From Lentinus brumalis (taxonomy: Eukaryota > Basidiomycota > Agaricomycetes > Polyporales > Polyporaceae), in contig MARA01000008.1 of assembly GCA_001792895.1 (NCBI GenBank), forward strand, positions 744,001 through 808,000: a stretch of 64,000 nt of DNA, in the 5' to 3' direction. Numbering within the stretch: position 1 is the stretch's first letter; each line of letters begins with the position of its first letter. Position numbers and translations under genes: made by a program. Of this stretch, positions 1 through 10,468 are shown piece after piece. Below the pieces are notes generated by a model that did no database searches, had not been told where the DNA came from, and was given only the letters and a program-made list of their open reading frames with translations.

Positions 1-74
1 ATCCAAGTTCGTCCTTCATCCGTCCGTTATGATCACCATCGCACTTCGCCGACGCGGCCAAACCGAGCTCTCGC

Positions 75-2544
75 TCATGCATGGAACGTAACGCTCCACA
101 AGCGCACGCACCCGTCCGCGCCCGCACTCGCAAGCTCGCCATCCTTGATCCAGAACACGGCATTGACACCCCCAGGGCCCGCATTCTTGATCGCGATGTT
201 CTTCATCGGCTTCGCCACGCTCCACACGTACACATGGGTGTCGAGCGAGCCCGACGCGCAGTGCTGCCCATCCGCCGTCCATGCGAGCGAGTTCACGCGC
301 CCGCTGTGGAACGACCACCGGGTGGTGACCGTCTTGCGCTCGCCCACGTCGTACAACACGATCTTCCCGCTCGAGTCGCCCGACGCGAGGAGCGCGCCGT
401 CGGGGGAGAAGGCGAGTGCGCTCACGGTACCCTTTGCGCCGTCGAGCGTTGCGCTTTCCGTGAGCGACTTGCCGTCCCACAAGTACAGGCGTACTTTCTG
501 GTCCTGCGGATGGCGCGTGAGTGCATGTATACGACAATGCAGGGGGCAATGCGTACCTCGCCACCGACAGCCACGACGTTCCTCGCTGCCGCGATGGCGC
601 TCGGGCTGTACTTGAGCGCGAGCTCGGATATCTTCTGGTTCGAGCGCACGGCCTCGATCTTGTCGACTTCGGCGACGAAGACGGTCGAGTCGCCGCCCAC
701 CGCGACTGCCTTGGGCTGTGCTCCCGTCGAGAACGTCGCCGGGCTGTCACAATCTCAGTGTCAGACCTTGTATAAGGATGACGGAGAGGGCTCACGTGAA
801 GCTATTGCCGTCGATCTCGCGCAGGCGGTCGTCAAAGCCGACCGAGTGCACGGTGCCAGCAGGCGAGACACCAAGGCCCGCGACCAGACTGGCGTGTGCG
901 TCGCCGCCGATGTACTCGTAGTCGTTAGCGAACGAGAGGACGCGCCCGTCTGCGGTGCCCACGATGAAGGTCGACGCGGACGACGGCGTCTTGAGCGCGG
1001 CCGTGATCGACTTCTGGGGGCCCTGCATGCGTTGGTCGCCGATGTCAGTATCTGACGCAGGCAGAGGGAATGAGAAGGGATGACGCACATAGAGCACGCG
1101 CGCGGGCTTGTCGCCAACGCGCTTGTCGAAGACATTGAGGTCGCCGGACATGGAGAGCGAGATGATGCTGTCCCCGGCGGTCCAGGTGTTGCCGACCTGT
1201 TGGTGGTTCACGCCGGAGCCAAGAGTCCAGGTAGTCTGTGCCTTCTTCGTCTCAACGTCCCCTGCGTTGGTACGTCAGCATGAACGTCTGCTACCAAACG
1301 ACGTGTTGTGCGGAGACTGACAGAGCTTCACGGTGCAATCCGCCGCGGAGGTGACGAGAGATGTACTATCAGGGCTCCAGCTGCATGCCATCTGCGGACG
1401 GCCTTGAGCATTCTGATCGGTGAACATGACTATCGTGACGTACGATACTTCCGGCGTGCGGGCTGTCCGTGAACTCTCCAAGAGTTTCGCCCGTCTTGCC
1501 ATCGTAGATGAAAATCTTGTGATCCGAGCCAACACTAGCGAAATGGTCTCCAGAGGGCGAGAATCGTACGTCCTGGACGAACTTCGTGTGCGTCTTGATC
1601 GTCTGTGCGCGCGCGGAGAGTCAGCCGAGACCAGCATCCGTGTCAAGTTGCAACACAAGTACCTTGTCATACTTAAAAGGTACACCTACGAGTATCCTCG
1701 GTGAGCGACACATGGTAACTCGTACGTGTGCCACGTACCTTGATGAAACACGATGGTCGCGTCGTCCGCAGCTGTCGCGGCACGGAACGGGCGTTGGTGC
1801 CGAATGCTCACAGCGTTGATAGTCTACGGATGGGAGGTGTGGGTCTGAAGCGAGAGGTATGACATAGGAAAGCGAGTGCGTACCTTCGAGTGCCCGATGA
1901 TATCTCCAGTGGACGACCCAGTGTCCATCATGAACGCATGCCCAAACTTGTCTCGTCCGTCGCCGACCGCGATGATCCGCTTGCTCTCCCCGTCCCACTC
2001 CAGATCCTTTCTTCACCCGACCAGCAATACTTGAACAATCGGCATGAAACGAGATGACTGGCAACTTACACACGACCCGTTATGACCTTATACTCTCCCT
2101 TCAGAGTTTGGTCCTCCCCGACGGTGTCCCATATCCTCACTTCCCGCTGCCGCATCAGAGTCGGCCGCTAGCAGGACAACGCCCACACGCACCTGTGCCA
2201 GAGGCATCTGCAGACGCGCAGTAGTACCCAGAGGGTGCGATGCGCGCGACCGTCGTGTTGTGAACATGCCCGCTGTATGCAACCGATGCGCCGGGGTCCT
2301 ACATCCGCCGGCTGAGTCGTGTTCGCGCCATCTATTGCGCTCTGCTACCAACCTTCAAATCACGAATCTGAGGCAGCTCTGATCAGTACCGCGGGACCTT
2401 CAGATTCCGAGAAATGGACGCACGTACAATCACGGATCGGCCATTAGTGTATACGACCTTGTCCTTGCTCGAGCTGATCTTCGTGGGCTCTCCTCTCGTC
2501 GTCGCTGGGTTGCATGGATACAGGACGCCCTTCTTGAAAGACAT
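75..2544 (-). CDS. AIP1: Actin-interacting protein 1 (AIP1/WDR1-like), WD40 protein
   Basis: Spliced minus-strand gene. The start ATG is at 2544 and the first residues read MSFKKGVLYPCNPATTRG. The stop is the TGA at 77-75. The exons translate to successive WD40 blades typical of AIP1: a VRIWDTVGEDQTLKGEYKVI segment near 2100-2150, ACSWSPDSTSLVTSAADCTVKL near 1320-1390, DSIISLSMSGDLNVFDKR near 1110-1180, and a last blade ending VRLWSV before the stop. In known fungi AIP1 is a double seven-blade propeller that works with cofilin to disassemble actin filaments in patches and cables. At least eight short introns interrupt the gene and no frameshift was seen. Family identity is confident; individual exon edges are not fully resolved. 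It is followed on the same strand by the checkpoint gene at 2836-4603. Confidence 0.9.
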
Positions 2545-2835
2545 CGCGAATGATAGACAAGAGCTTAGGTTTGCAGAGGTCGTGGTACGGGTTCAAGCAG
2601 CGTTGCCGTCCGCGCAGCGCAGAGCCGCAAGGGCGCAGATATGCCCGATTTAGTAATGGCGCGCGATCAGGTGACTCTTGGACGCGTCGCGAGTCGCGCG
2701 AGGTCGCGAAGGCACCCTCCTCCTCCCGACACGGCAGCCAGAAAACATCAAGAAAAGACAGTAACATAGTATCGATACAATCCAAGACTAGCGAACGAGC
2801 ATGGTGACAGCACAAAGCAAACAACGTGACGGCAA

Positions 2836-4603
2836 TCATTCATCGACCGGTTTCTCCTCCTCGCTGTAGTTCTTGAAAGGATCCTTGCGGAGCGCTTCAG
2901 CTTCCGCACTCATCATAACTGGCTTCACAGCTGGTTTGGGCCTCAGGGACGTCCCCTGAGCGTTGGAGGACGAAGGAGACGTCGGGGCCTAACGGAGCTG
3001 ATTAGCGGTCTATCCCACGACCAACACGAGAAAAGTACGAACCTCATCATCCCTGAACGGAACAAATCTGGGTGTAGAGGGAACCGCAGGGCTCGCAGCC
3101 TGCTCCTCCTCATCGCGGAAGATGGGGATGGACGCCTTGCTCGCCGTCTTCGCCTTGCCTTTCTTCGAGGCAGGCTCGAGGGCATCCACCTGCTCCTCCT
3201 CATCACGGAATACGGGGACGGGTGTCTTGCTGGCCGTCCTCGCCTTGCTTTTCTTCAGAGCAGGCTCGGGGGCATCCGCCCGCTCGTCATCATCGCGGAA
3301 TATCGCGATAGAGCTCTTGCTTGCTGACCTCGTTTTGGGCTTCGGCGCGGACTCAGAAGCACTGGACGGTCCCGCCTCCGCGCCTCCATCGCGGAAGATC
3401 GCCATCGAGCTCTTACTCGCGCCCCTCGACTTCTCCTTCTTAGCAGCAGGAACAGGAGGCGGCGGCATCTCCTCCGACGCGACGTCCTCGGAAGGTCCTG
3501 GATCGCGGAAGACGGGAATCTTCGAGCTCGACGACGCCGTGCGCTTGGACCGCCCCGCATTTCGCAGCGTCGTACCGGCCGCCTTGCTCACTTCCATGGT
3601 GTTCTCCTTGATACGCGTCTTGCGCGTTCCAAGGTCCGGCCACGGGGACGGGTTTGACGCTGCCTCGGGGTCATTCTCCACATCCCCCGATGGATCAACG
3701 AATATGGGCATCCGACCGTTGGGACGTGCAAGAGCAGGTGCGGAGAAGACATCTTCGCTCACAGGAGGGGAGCGTGTGGATCCAGAGCGCGTAGTGCGGG
3801 TGCGGGAAGACGAGGATGCGGCAGGCTCACCGAGCACTTGTCGGCGGGGTGCAGGAGCGGGCACGGATGGTGCGACGTTCTCGGCTGTAGGATCCGATGA
3901 GCCCGAGGAGGGGAGGGTCGGCGATGCCATCATGCGCTTTTGGAACTCGCGGTGGCGGGACTCAAGACGCTCGACCGGCGTTGCCTTGCGCGCGATGCCC
4001 AAGAGGTACGTCTCGTCCGCCTCGACGCGTCTTTCGCGTCGTCAGTGTTGCTATCGACATTGGGAGGGTTCTGGAGACTCACCGGTTGGCGCGTTCGAGC
4101 GCATTCGCGAATTCCTCATACAGCAGCGCGTGGTTCGTCCCGATCTCGTTCACGAGGAGGTACTTGTAGATGACCGTCGGTTTGTCGACGTAGCTCGCGT
4201 ACAGCACCCAAAGCTTGAGATACCTGATGTCCTGCCTCCACTTCCCTTCCCTGTAGTCTCGCAGCACACGCGTCGCTTCCTCCAAAAGTTCGACCAAACC
4301 GGACTCCGCGCTGTGGCCCTGTGGGTAGTTCTCGACCGTCCAGTATACGAATCCAGAGTAAACTTCGAGAGGATCGGCGTCCTCATCGTCGTCCTCCATT
4401 GCCATTTGGACGTTCGCGCGGTGACGCTTACGTGCGTCGGCCAGCCGGCTCTCGCGTTGTGCATGGGGTGTCGAAAGAATGGCAGAGAGCGCTGTTACCC
4501 TTCGTCCGGACGCGAGGGGTTGGATGTTCTCCTTCGCAGCTTCAAGAACATCGCAGTCAACAATAGCAGGTGGGCTTGTGTCGTCGCTGGAAACGTCAGC
4601 CAT
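2836..4603 (-). CDS. MAD3: Mad3/BubR1-like spindle assembly checkpoint protein
   Basis: The start at 4603 (MADVSSDD) is preferred to an upstream in-frame ATG at 4690, because it puts the first KEN box (LEAAKENIQPL) about 25 residues in, as in other Mad3 proteins. Exon 1 then encodes the Mad3/BUB1 homology region 1, a TPR-like fold, with VENYPQG, RYLKLWVLYASYVD and YKYLLVNEIG. After an intron near 4030-4080 the reading continues through GIARKATPVERLESRHREFQ into a long disordered tail with a second KEN box (TRIKENTMEV). No C-terminal kinase domain follows, so it is Mad3-like, not Bub1-like. Known Mad3 joins the mitotic checkpoint complex and inhibits Cdc20-APC/C through its KEN boxes. The tail carries at least six FRD-type short motifs (see findings). 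The stop is at 2838-2836. Confidence 0.85.
3070..3730 (-). repeat. Repeated FRD short motifs in the Mad3 tail
   Basis: Within the Mad3-like tail the motif [I/V/M]-x-[I/V]-F-R-D recurs: RMPIFVD, KIPVFRD, SMAIFRD, SIAIFRD, PVPVFRD and SIPIFRD, with a weaker VPFRDD at the end. The last four sit in an imperfect repeat of about 28 residues (roughly 85-95 bp) that also keeps an upstream ASK triplet and a downstream acidic stretch. The spacing and similarity indicate local tandem duplication. Confidence 0.75.
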
Positions 4604-5238
4604 GAATAGTGACTCTGAGTGTGGTGGTTGCGAGAGAAGTCGAGTTGAACGAGTCGCAGCCACAATGTCAACGTTTGAAATCAGACTCAATCAAAGACTT
4701 TGTTATCCCCTTTGTTACTGTTTGTTTACTTCGGCTGCTTACTGTACCTGCTTAGTGTAGAGTACTTAACCGCGTCAACTTGACTACGTACTTCAAGTTG
4801 CGGTTGTTCCCTACATAGAGCTGTTCTCAATTTTCTAAGGCACTCTAGGTCCTGGACTCTGTGTGTCTGGTAGGGTGGCGGGGAAAACTGACCAGTTAAT
4901 CGCAAATGTTAGTAACATAGTTAGTAACTAGAGGTTATTAACATGCGAGTAACTCGAGGCAGTAGATAGGTGTTATTAACTCAGCGCTTACCCGGGCGCT
5001 TGCGCGTCGGCCGCAAAAAGGTTTTGTGTCGGGACGAGACGCAACAGTTGTCGAGCTGTCTCATCCACGAGTTGTACCACAAAAAAATTACACTGCCATT
5101 CCTGAGCACATCTCCCTCCTCCTACACCCCATGTCCAAGTCCCCAGCAAGCCAAGTCAAGGCTGTGTGCATCCTTGACCGCAAGGAGCTCGAAGTGTGTC
5201 TCTCGCAGCTGCGGAGATGTCTCGAAGAGCTTCCCCGT

Positions 5239-5948
5239 TAGTGATGCAGGGTCCGGTTGCAGAACCGGTCAATAACTGCAACTGAACCGGAACTGCAAGC
5301 AAAAAGACCGGACCTCAACCGGAAACTTACCGGTCCAGTCACAGTTCGGTTACCGGTCCTCACTTATCAGCCAGTAAATAATAACCGGTGGAACCGGTCC
5401 TGACCGGTCATTAACCGGGGTGCCACCACAGAGGCTTGAACCGACATGCACTTCAAAATGACAATGATTATCGGACCTTAAACCAACTGGGCCATAATAG
5501 CTTACCATATAGCAATGTTATTGACTAGTTATTGTGACTATGTGCAATCTAATCTGCTCTTATCTCGTCTTATCTTCGCCTTATCTTATCTACTACAAGC
5601 GTCTATACTTAGCGCCATGACTTCGGCCAGTGTATATGGTTTGTTGGCTCAGCTGGTAAGGTGCCTACTGCTGTGCTGTGGTCCTGGAGGCCCCGAGTTC
5701 AATTTTCCTTAGTGCCAAATGTATATAATCACTCAATTATAGTCATAGTAAGCAGTGTTGTAATCATATTAGATTCACAGTTAAAGACCGGTTAGAACCG
5801 ATAACCGGACCGCGGTTATGGTCCAGTTATGATTTGTTTGGTTCAAGGTGCTTGTAACCGGACCGGTAAGTGGTCCGGTTCAGTTGCGGTCCTCGGTTCG
5901 ACCCTCGGGGGGTCAAAAAACCGGACTTGACCGGACCCTGCAACACTA
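5239..5948. mobile_element. Non-autonomous hAT element (MITE) nested in transposase exon 1
   Basis: The inverted ends are TAGTGATGCAGGGTCCGGT (left) and TAGTGTTGCAGGGTCCGGT (right, reverse complemented), matching at 18 of 19 positions. The element is flanked by a perfect 8-bp duplication TTCCCCGT at 5231-5238 and 5949-5956. Both subterminal zones (about 5246-5420 and 5770-5940) are dense in ACCGG/CCGGT words, a typical hAT transposase-binding layout. The AT-richer centre has no credible coding region and holds a tRNA-like patch. Length is 710 bp. Confidence 0.92.
5642..5712 (+). other. tRNA-like A-box/B-box patch inside the MITE
   Basis: TGTTGGCTCAGCTGGTAAG resembles a tRNA D-arm/A-box, and GAGTTCAATTT about 45 bases further on resembles a weak T-arm/B-box. 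I could not fold a convincing acceptor stem, and the B-box departs from GGTTCGAATCC, so it is a degenerate tRNA relic at best. Confidence 0.3.
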
Positions 5949-8900
5949 TTCCCCGTGGTCTCCCAGACAACATGTATAACTTCCAACACTTCGAGCCCTC
6001 CGAGGAAGACGTCGACAAGTACGGCCGCCAGGGCGCACTCAACCATGCCCTCGAAGTCACGTTCTGCCCTGGGGGACGGCAACAAGGCCCATTCTCACTT
6101 GCAGGGAGGGGTCCGGGTCTTCTCGCGGTTGTGGACGTCCTCTCAAAGTACACGGCCGAGTTTCCCCAAGACACCATGCTGCAGAAGTGGGTGCTGGACT
6201 TGACCGAGGCAGCACAGCACGCCTGCGGCAATCAAGGTTAGTACAGCTTGAAGACTCGATCCAAGGTCGACATACATTTTAACTACATATTCAGACAGTA
6301 GTGGTGTCGGAAGAGGCACCAAGCGCAGCGCTGTCATCGACATCGAAGATTCCGAAGACGAGATTGTACCTGTGCCGAAGAAGTCGAAGAAGAAGACGGG
6401 AACAGCGGCGGACGACTCACCGGTGATGGCGCTCTACCAGGATCTCACCAAACCTGCTGCGAAGGGACCCGGAGGTCGCCCAGCGTGCGTCTTGCTTGAT
6501 CAGGTCACAGTCTATACGCGTCTAGTCGCGAGCAACAAGCTGGTCTACCGCTGTCTCGGCGCGCCCATGGGCTGCACGAAGAACTATCCCGTGAACCGGG
6601 ACAAGGACCGGGTACTCAAGCACGCGTCGACCTGCCAGTACCTCCCCCAGGAGCTCAGGCAAGCTGTGAACAGCTCCCAGGCCCAACAAGCTCCGAGCGT
6701 CCTAGTCGAGAAGCTGGCGGCGAATCCGTCTGCTGTGGCATCTAGCCGGCGTGATGGCCGCATCGAGGTCTTCCTGGGTCCTCAGAAGCCGTCAGGTACT
6801 CCAGCATCCCAGCCCACGCCCGGCGATGCTTCACAACCCTCGGTACAGGAGATCGCGAAGAAGGAGGGCAAGAAGCAGCTGCGGGTCAAGCTGGACTCGG
6901 CGATCGTCAATCTGATCTGTGTCGGTGCGATCCCCCTCGGATTGTCGACCTTGACGAGTGGAAGACTGCATGGACGACTGCAAACAGCGCGTATCAACCG
7001 GCATCACGCAGCACCATCGAGGACGTGCACATACCCAGTGAAGCTTCTGCAGTTGACAAGAAGCAGCTCGACTTCTTGCGAACGCAGTCGAATCTCACGA
7101 TCTCCTTCGATGGTGGAACCTTGAAGTCGACCCAGGCCAATACGACGATACACGTCATCACCGAGGATCGCCGAGTCTTCTTCTTCGACGGCATCGACAG
7201 CACTGGCTTTTCGCATACCGGAGACTATTACTATGAGTGCCTGGTTAACGTATGTGCACATCCTCAGAGATCAGACTGTCGCTGTCACTCACTTAGTCAA
7301 CTATAGGTCATTGAATTAGTCGGGCCGAAGCGCTTCAGGGGAATCTGTTCGGACAACACCGGTAACACGACAAAAGCCAGGAACCAAGTCCACGAAAAGT
7401 ATCCGTGGATTCAGATCTTACCTGATGCATGCCACCGCCTAGGACGCCTTTGCGGGGATATCTGTAAGATGGATTGCTTCAAAGACGTGAGTGGCCGGTG
7501 TGTGCAAGCTGACTGTAGCGGAACTAACCGTCATGTCAGGTCATATCTAACCTTCGTCGCACGCTGAAGTTCTTCAGCAAGTCAACAGATGCCCGCGAAC
7601 ACCTCCGACGCAAGCGGGCTGAGCTCGGAATTCGACGCGGACTAGTCTCCATCGGGAAAACACGCTTTGCAAGCATCTATCATGCGGCCGCGTCGCTCAT
7701 ACGTTGCATGCCGGCATTGCGTGAGCTGTGTACGTCGGGAACCATCAACATCACGGTAAGCCAAGGGAACGCGGATGAATGGCGACTAGGAACTTACCCA
7801 GGTCTGTCAGGATGTCAACGGCCTGTTCCTTAACAACGCGAAGGCGTGGCAGTTCAGCGCAGACCTGGAAAATCTGGTCAAGGTTCTTGAGCCCATCGGG
7901 AAGTCGATCGAGTGCCTGGAATCTACTCACTCGACCGTCTCCGATGTGTATCTCTTCTGGCTCGCATGCATGGCCAGCATCCATGACATCATCGTACACG
8001 ACGACAACCTGGAGACCTCTGTCAAAGAAGATATCCGTCAGGCAACGAATCGACGTTGGATACAGATGATTGAGCAAGCACCGTGTGACGTCTACTATAC
8101 AGGCTTCTTCTTTGATCCCCGTGAGTGTCGCCATCAAACTGAGGGTATACAACCTCTGATCAGTTGCCAGAACATCGCGGACACGATCTCTGGAAGGATC
8201 TGAACCCGCTCGCAATCAAGGCCATCAAAATTGGCGGCAAGAAGTCGAAGGATAAGGGGCCGAAACATCCTCCCAGAGTGAGGAGGGCAGGGAAGTTCAT
8301 GCTTGATATGTTGCGCACCGAATACGAGGTGAAATGCTCACCAATTGCAAATCTGAGCAAGCCCCAAGCGAACAAGATCCTCAAGGTCCAGGTCGCCTTG
8401 TTTGTGAAGAGCGAGTGGCCGTTCGACCGTCCGGTATACCCCGGACAAAGCCCGTACGATTGGTGGACGGCTTTGGATGAAAGCAAGACCAATGAAGCGC
8501 AGCCGCTCGCCGTGAGTCCATGTTGCATATGACGATGCATAGCCAATGATATTCACCTAACGTAACACTACAGTTCCTCTGTCGTAGCCTATTCGCTTTG
8601 ATTCCCAACTCCATGGTGGACGAGCGCACGCAGTCGTCATATACCTGGATGAATAGCTATCTACGCAACCGTCAGCACGTCGCAACCGTCACTCGGATGA
8701 TCAAGATACGCAACTACTGCAAGTACCAGGCCGACGTGAGTTCATGATTGGTATCAACAGCGTACGAAGCACACTGACCTGGCACAAATTTTGCAGAAGC
8801 CCAGCCCTACTCGACGCCCTACGGTGAAGTTCCGGGAGATGAAGGGGGTTATCTTCGGGACGTCGCAGCCGGGTTCGACCAGCAAGGTTCCCACTCCAGC

Positions 8901-9382
8901 CGGACGTTTGCCAGGCTCAGCACTGGCAGGAAACCCTGTTGCCGAAGTGCCAGAGGACGAGGTCTCAGACGGAGAGTCCGAGGACGAGATGGATGACGAC
9001 TCGAGTGATGACGAGGTGGATACATTCGCGGCAGACTTGTGGGAGGTGGAGAGGCTGCTGGAGCAACTCGATCTTGAAGCTCCGTTGCTCCGGGACCAGT
9101 TGTCAGACAAGCCAGTCGAGGTCCCGAAGGCGGGGAAGGGGAAGGAAAAGACGAGGATGATGCCACCCTCCGAGCCCAGTAGTGAGACGGTGCTGACGGA
9201 CGCAGATTGGGAGATGGACTGAACGACGAGTTCGGGCTGTATTTGGACGCAGACGCCCATGTGAGAAACTACGTTAGAAACTGTTATTAACTACGCGATA
9301 AACCCCCCTCCCAGATCGGCCTTGTTACTAACTCTGCGAGAAACCTCCAACGAGTTTCCCCCGCCACCGTAGCACTGTCTGG

Positions 9383-10468
9383 CACTCTATCTACGGATCC
9401 ATGTTGCTACTCGAACGATCTCGTCTAGGGTTTCTCCATCAATCTTCGTCTGAATGCGTCCCACTGGCAGGACTCAAAACGCGCAAGAAATTCGAGGCAT
9501 TGCGCTCCGCTTCGGTTGTACATCTTGTTGAACTTCTGCCACCAATGAGGCTTCAAATTACTAGACGTCCGTCTATCACAGGACCGCGCTACGCTAGGCG
9601 TAGCACCGTGACAGCTCTGCAGTGGACCGCAGTTCGAACGGTGCGATCCTGCCTCCTGTTCTCCTCAGCGCGCGGTTCATGACCAGTTTTTTGCGACAGG
9701 TCACATTGTTTGGCTTGCCGGTGTTACAGTTCGCTCCATCACGGCGCGGGGATGCGCGCTTTCATTGACTCCGAATCAAGATCCGAAGTCTTTTGCCGCG
9801 GCCTCGACGTCGTCACCAGGACTGCTTGTGGTTTGACCGTCTATCTTCGAAGGTCTGCTTGTGGTTTGACCGTCTATCTTCGAAGGTCCTGTAATACAGT
9901 AAGTAGCGCTGCGCCCTGGGACCAGCGTTCCTCGGTCAATGACCTGTGGCTTGTCAGCGACAATGCGGTAAGGAAGTCCTCCTCGTGCCTCTAATCTTGC
10001 TTCGAACATCGTCTGACCTTTGTCGCGCATTAGATAGACTCTGAGGCGACAACGGTGCCGTGGATTCTTTGACAGTTGGTGCATGCACCGCCTCACCGTT
10101 GTGGGGCCGTACTATCTACTTAACGCTCGCAACTGCTCGCGGTAGCAGCATGTAAACGGTGCGTCATTCTCCGTATGTCCACATCCCGGACCTGTCGATA
10201 CCCTGTAGGTGAAACCCTCCGGCCGTGCGCAAATTGTATAAGGCGTTCTTCGCATGCCGGGCGGGGACAAGCCGCACAACGGCGGCACGCCCATTGTCTG
10301 GTTGACCCGAGATCGATATTTGCTCATTGCCTAAAATCATATCTCCACGCCGCAGTGTGGCGCTGAGCTGCGACGAAGGCCACATGCATATATGATTCGT
10401 TGTATGACGCTCCGGTGCCGACTGCTACAAGAACTCACGCCGGGGCTTGGAGTCAAGCCTTCCACCCC
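9383..10468. other. Intergenic region with a short tandem repeat
   Basis: No gene is supported with confidence. Two minus-strand open stretches (10385-10164 and 10096-9776) could be exons of a small unrecognised gene: the second contains LPYRIVADKPQVIDRGTLVPG and runs through the 33-bp repeat in frame. No family resemblance or clear start was found. Confidence 0.4.
9823..9888. repeat. Tandem duplication of a 33-bp unit
   Basis: The unit beginning TGCTTGTGGTTTGACCG occurs twice in direct tandem with no mismatch. As 33 bp is a multiple of three, the overlapping minus-strand frame stays open and repeats an 11-residue block. Confidence 0.9.

Larger units (their letters stand above)
5131..9222 (+). 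pseudogene. hAT transposase, split by a MITE
   Basis: The reading frame starts at 5131 (MSKSPASQ). After 36 codons it meets a TAG that is the first base triplet of the inserted element at 5239. The frame resumes at 5957, and removing the insert plus one 8-bp duplication keeps phase. Downstream exons encode a BED-like zinc finger (CLGAPMGC, then H and C in KHASTCQ, about 6550-6640). They also encode an RNase H-like transposase core with Asp in TISFDGGTLKS (about 7105) and Asp in GICSDNTGN (about 7345), and a C-terminal YDWWTAL block (about 8455) preceding the helical dimerisation region. An acidic tail ends at 9222. About seven introns are implied. The transposase is unlikely to be made unless the insert is spliced out. 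Confidence 0.75.
4871..9374 (+). mobile_element. hAT-family DNA transposon, disrupted
   Basis: The left end reads TAGGGTGGCGGGGAAAACT. The right end, reverse complemented, reads TGCTACGGTGGCGGGGGAAA, so the ends share an inverted GGTGGCGGGG core. Flanking 8-mers GTGTCTGG (4863-4870) and CTGTCTGG (9375-9382) match at 7 of 8 positions, the target-duplication size of hAT elements. Subterminal repeats of the GTTA(G/T)TAAC type occur inside both ends (about 4910-4980 and 9265-9345). The interior is a spliced hAT transposase gene on the plus strand. The element was about 3.8 kb before a 710-bp non-autonomous element entered its first exon. Exact termini are inferred from the imperfect duplication. 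Confidence 0.75.

Noticed and set aside
3122..4609. 495-codon plus-strand open frame across the Mad3 gene
   Set aside because: It is antisense to the two recognised Mad3 exons, whose KEN boxes and homology region are clear; its own translation is low-complexity Ser/Arg text without motifs.
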